Part shown: piece by piece, positions 63,893-64,000 of the stretch
How positions within the stretch are numbered: position 1 is the stretch's first letter
Layout of the letters: each line of letters opens with the position of its first letter
Assembly: GCF_932276165.1 (NCBI RefSeq)
Contig: NC_064008.1
Span: 3,043,001-3,107,000, forward strand
DNA length: 64,000 nucleotides
Origin: Plutella xylostella
Lineage: Eukaryota > Arthropoda > Insecta > Lepidoptera > Plutellidae
Direction: 5' to 3'
Position numbers and translations under genes: made by a program
Notes under the pieces: model-generated
Seen by the model: the letters and a program-made list of their open reading frames with translations, nothing else
Database searches by the model: none
Told to the model about the DNA's origin: nothing

Positions 63893-64000
63893 TATGGCCC
63901 GGTTTCGCGATACTCGGTTAGATCATAACTAGGGATTAGTTGTTGACTTTTGAGACATCTGTCAAGAATTAAATATGGAGATGACGTATAATTGATGAAC
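63893..64000. mobile_element. MITE cut by the window end (CGGTTAG type)
   Basis: GGCCCGGTTTCGCGATACTC then CGGTTAGATCATAACTAGGG and ATATGGAGATGACGTATAAT, the last shared with the MITE at 40.04-40.19 kb and related to 37.65 kb. Confidence 0.6.

Noticed and set aside
1..64000. CRISPR arrays, prophage, operons, ribosome binding sites
   Set aside because: No spacer-repeat arrays or prokaryotic gene organisation; introns, SINEs and LINEs show the DNA is from an animal nucleus.

Overview
The window looks like a chromosomal segment from a moth or butterfly (Lepidoptera). Support comes from spliced genes with GT-AG introns, AT-rich DNA full of short GTAGGTA/TACCTAC runs, tRNA-headed SINEs and RTE, R1-like and CR1-group LINEs of the lepidopteran type, and a very high load of small DNA transposons. 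No bacterial, rRNA, authentic tRNA or CRISPR features were seen.

Layout. (1) 1-4.9 kb, minus: a nearly complete CR1-group LINE with ORF1 and ORF2. A U-UUA-AAU slippery heptamer lies directly before the ORF1 stop, in the register that would fuse ORF1 to ORF2. (2) 5.5-15.6 kb, minus: a small THAP zinc-finger gene whose two halves of the THAP domain lie in exons 9.3 kb apart. The intron is filled with transposons. (3) 18.1-19.6 kb, plus: an intact 500-residue glycosyltransferase-92 type II membrane protein. (4) 19.6-28 kb: 3-prime UTR, MITEs, SINEs and a foldback element. (5) 28.4-63.8 kb, minus: the last 19 coding exons, about 825 codons, of a Dbl-family Rho guanine nucleotide exchange factor (ARHGEF2/18/28/AKAP13 type). 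It has a DH domain, a PH domain, a coiled coil and a C-terminus ending EEVIYF. The 5-prime end lies beyond the window. (6) Inside that gene's introns: an endogenous RNA-virus helicase fragment (32.7-33.0 kb), a TIR element carrying a THAP fragment, an R1-like relic, and a full-length LINE split by a second LINE with a 7-bp target-site duplication.

Two patterns stand out. First, at three places the RhoGEF gene carries tandem, 5-prime-shortened copies of its own exons. Each of the five intact copies keeps a GT donor, has an AG at its 5-prime edge and preserves splice phase. Copy-to-copy changes are almost all silent, which suggests alternative (possibly mutually exclusive) exons. Second, three non-autonomous DNA elements (23.7, 33.9 and 43.8 kb) have unrelated sequences but one design: apparent 9-bp target-site duplications, GG(G)T-like termini, and arms built from short degenerate words (about 15-24 bp) that appear in opposite orientation in the two arms. 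A fourth element (7.7 kb) is similar in composition, with 17-bp inverted ends and an 8-bp duplication.

All splice junctions are read from the sequence by phase and consensus, without transcript data. Transposon family names rest on remembered motifs, not on searches.
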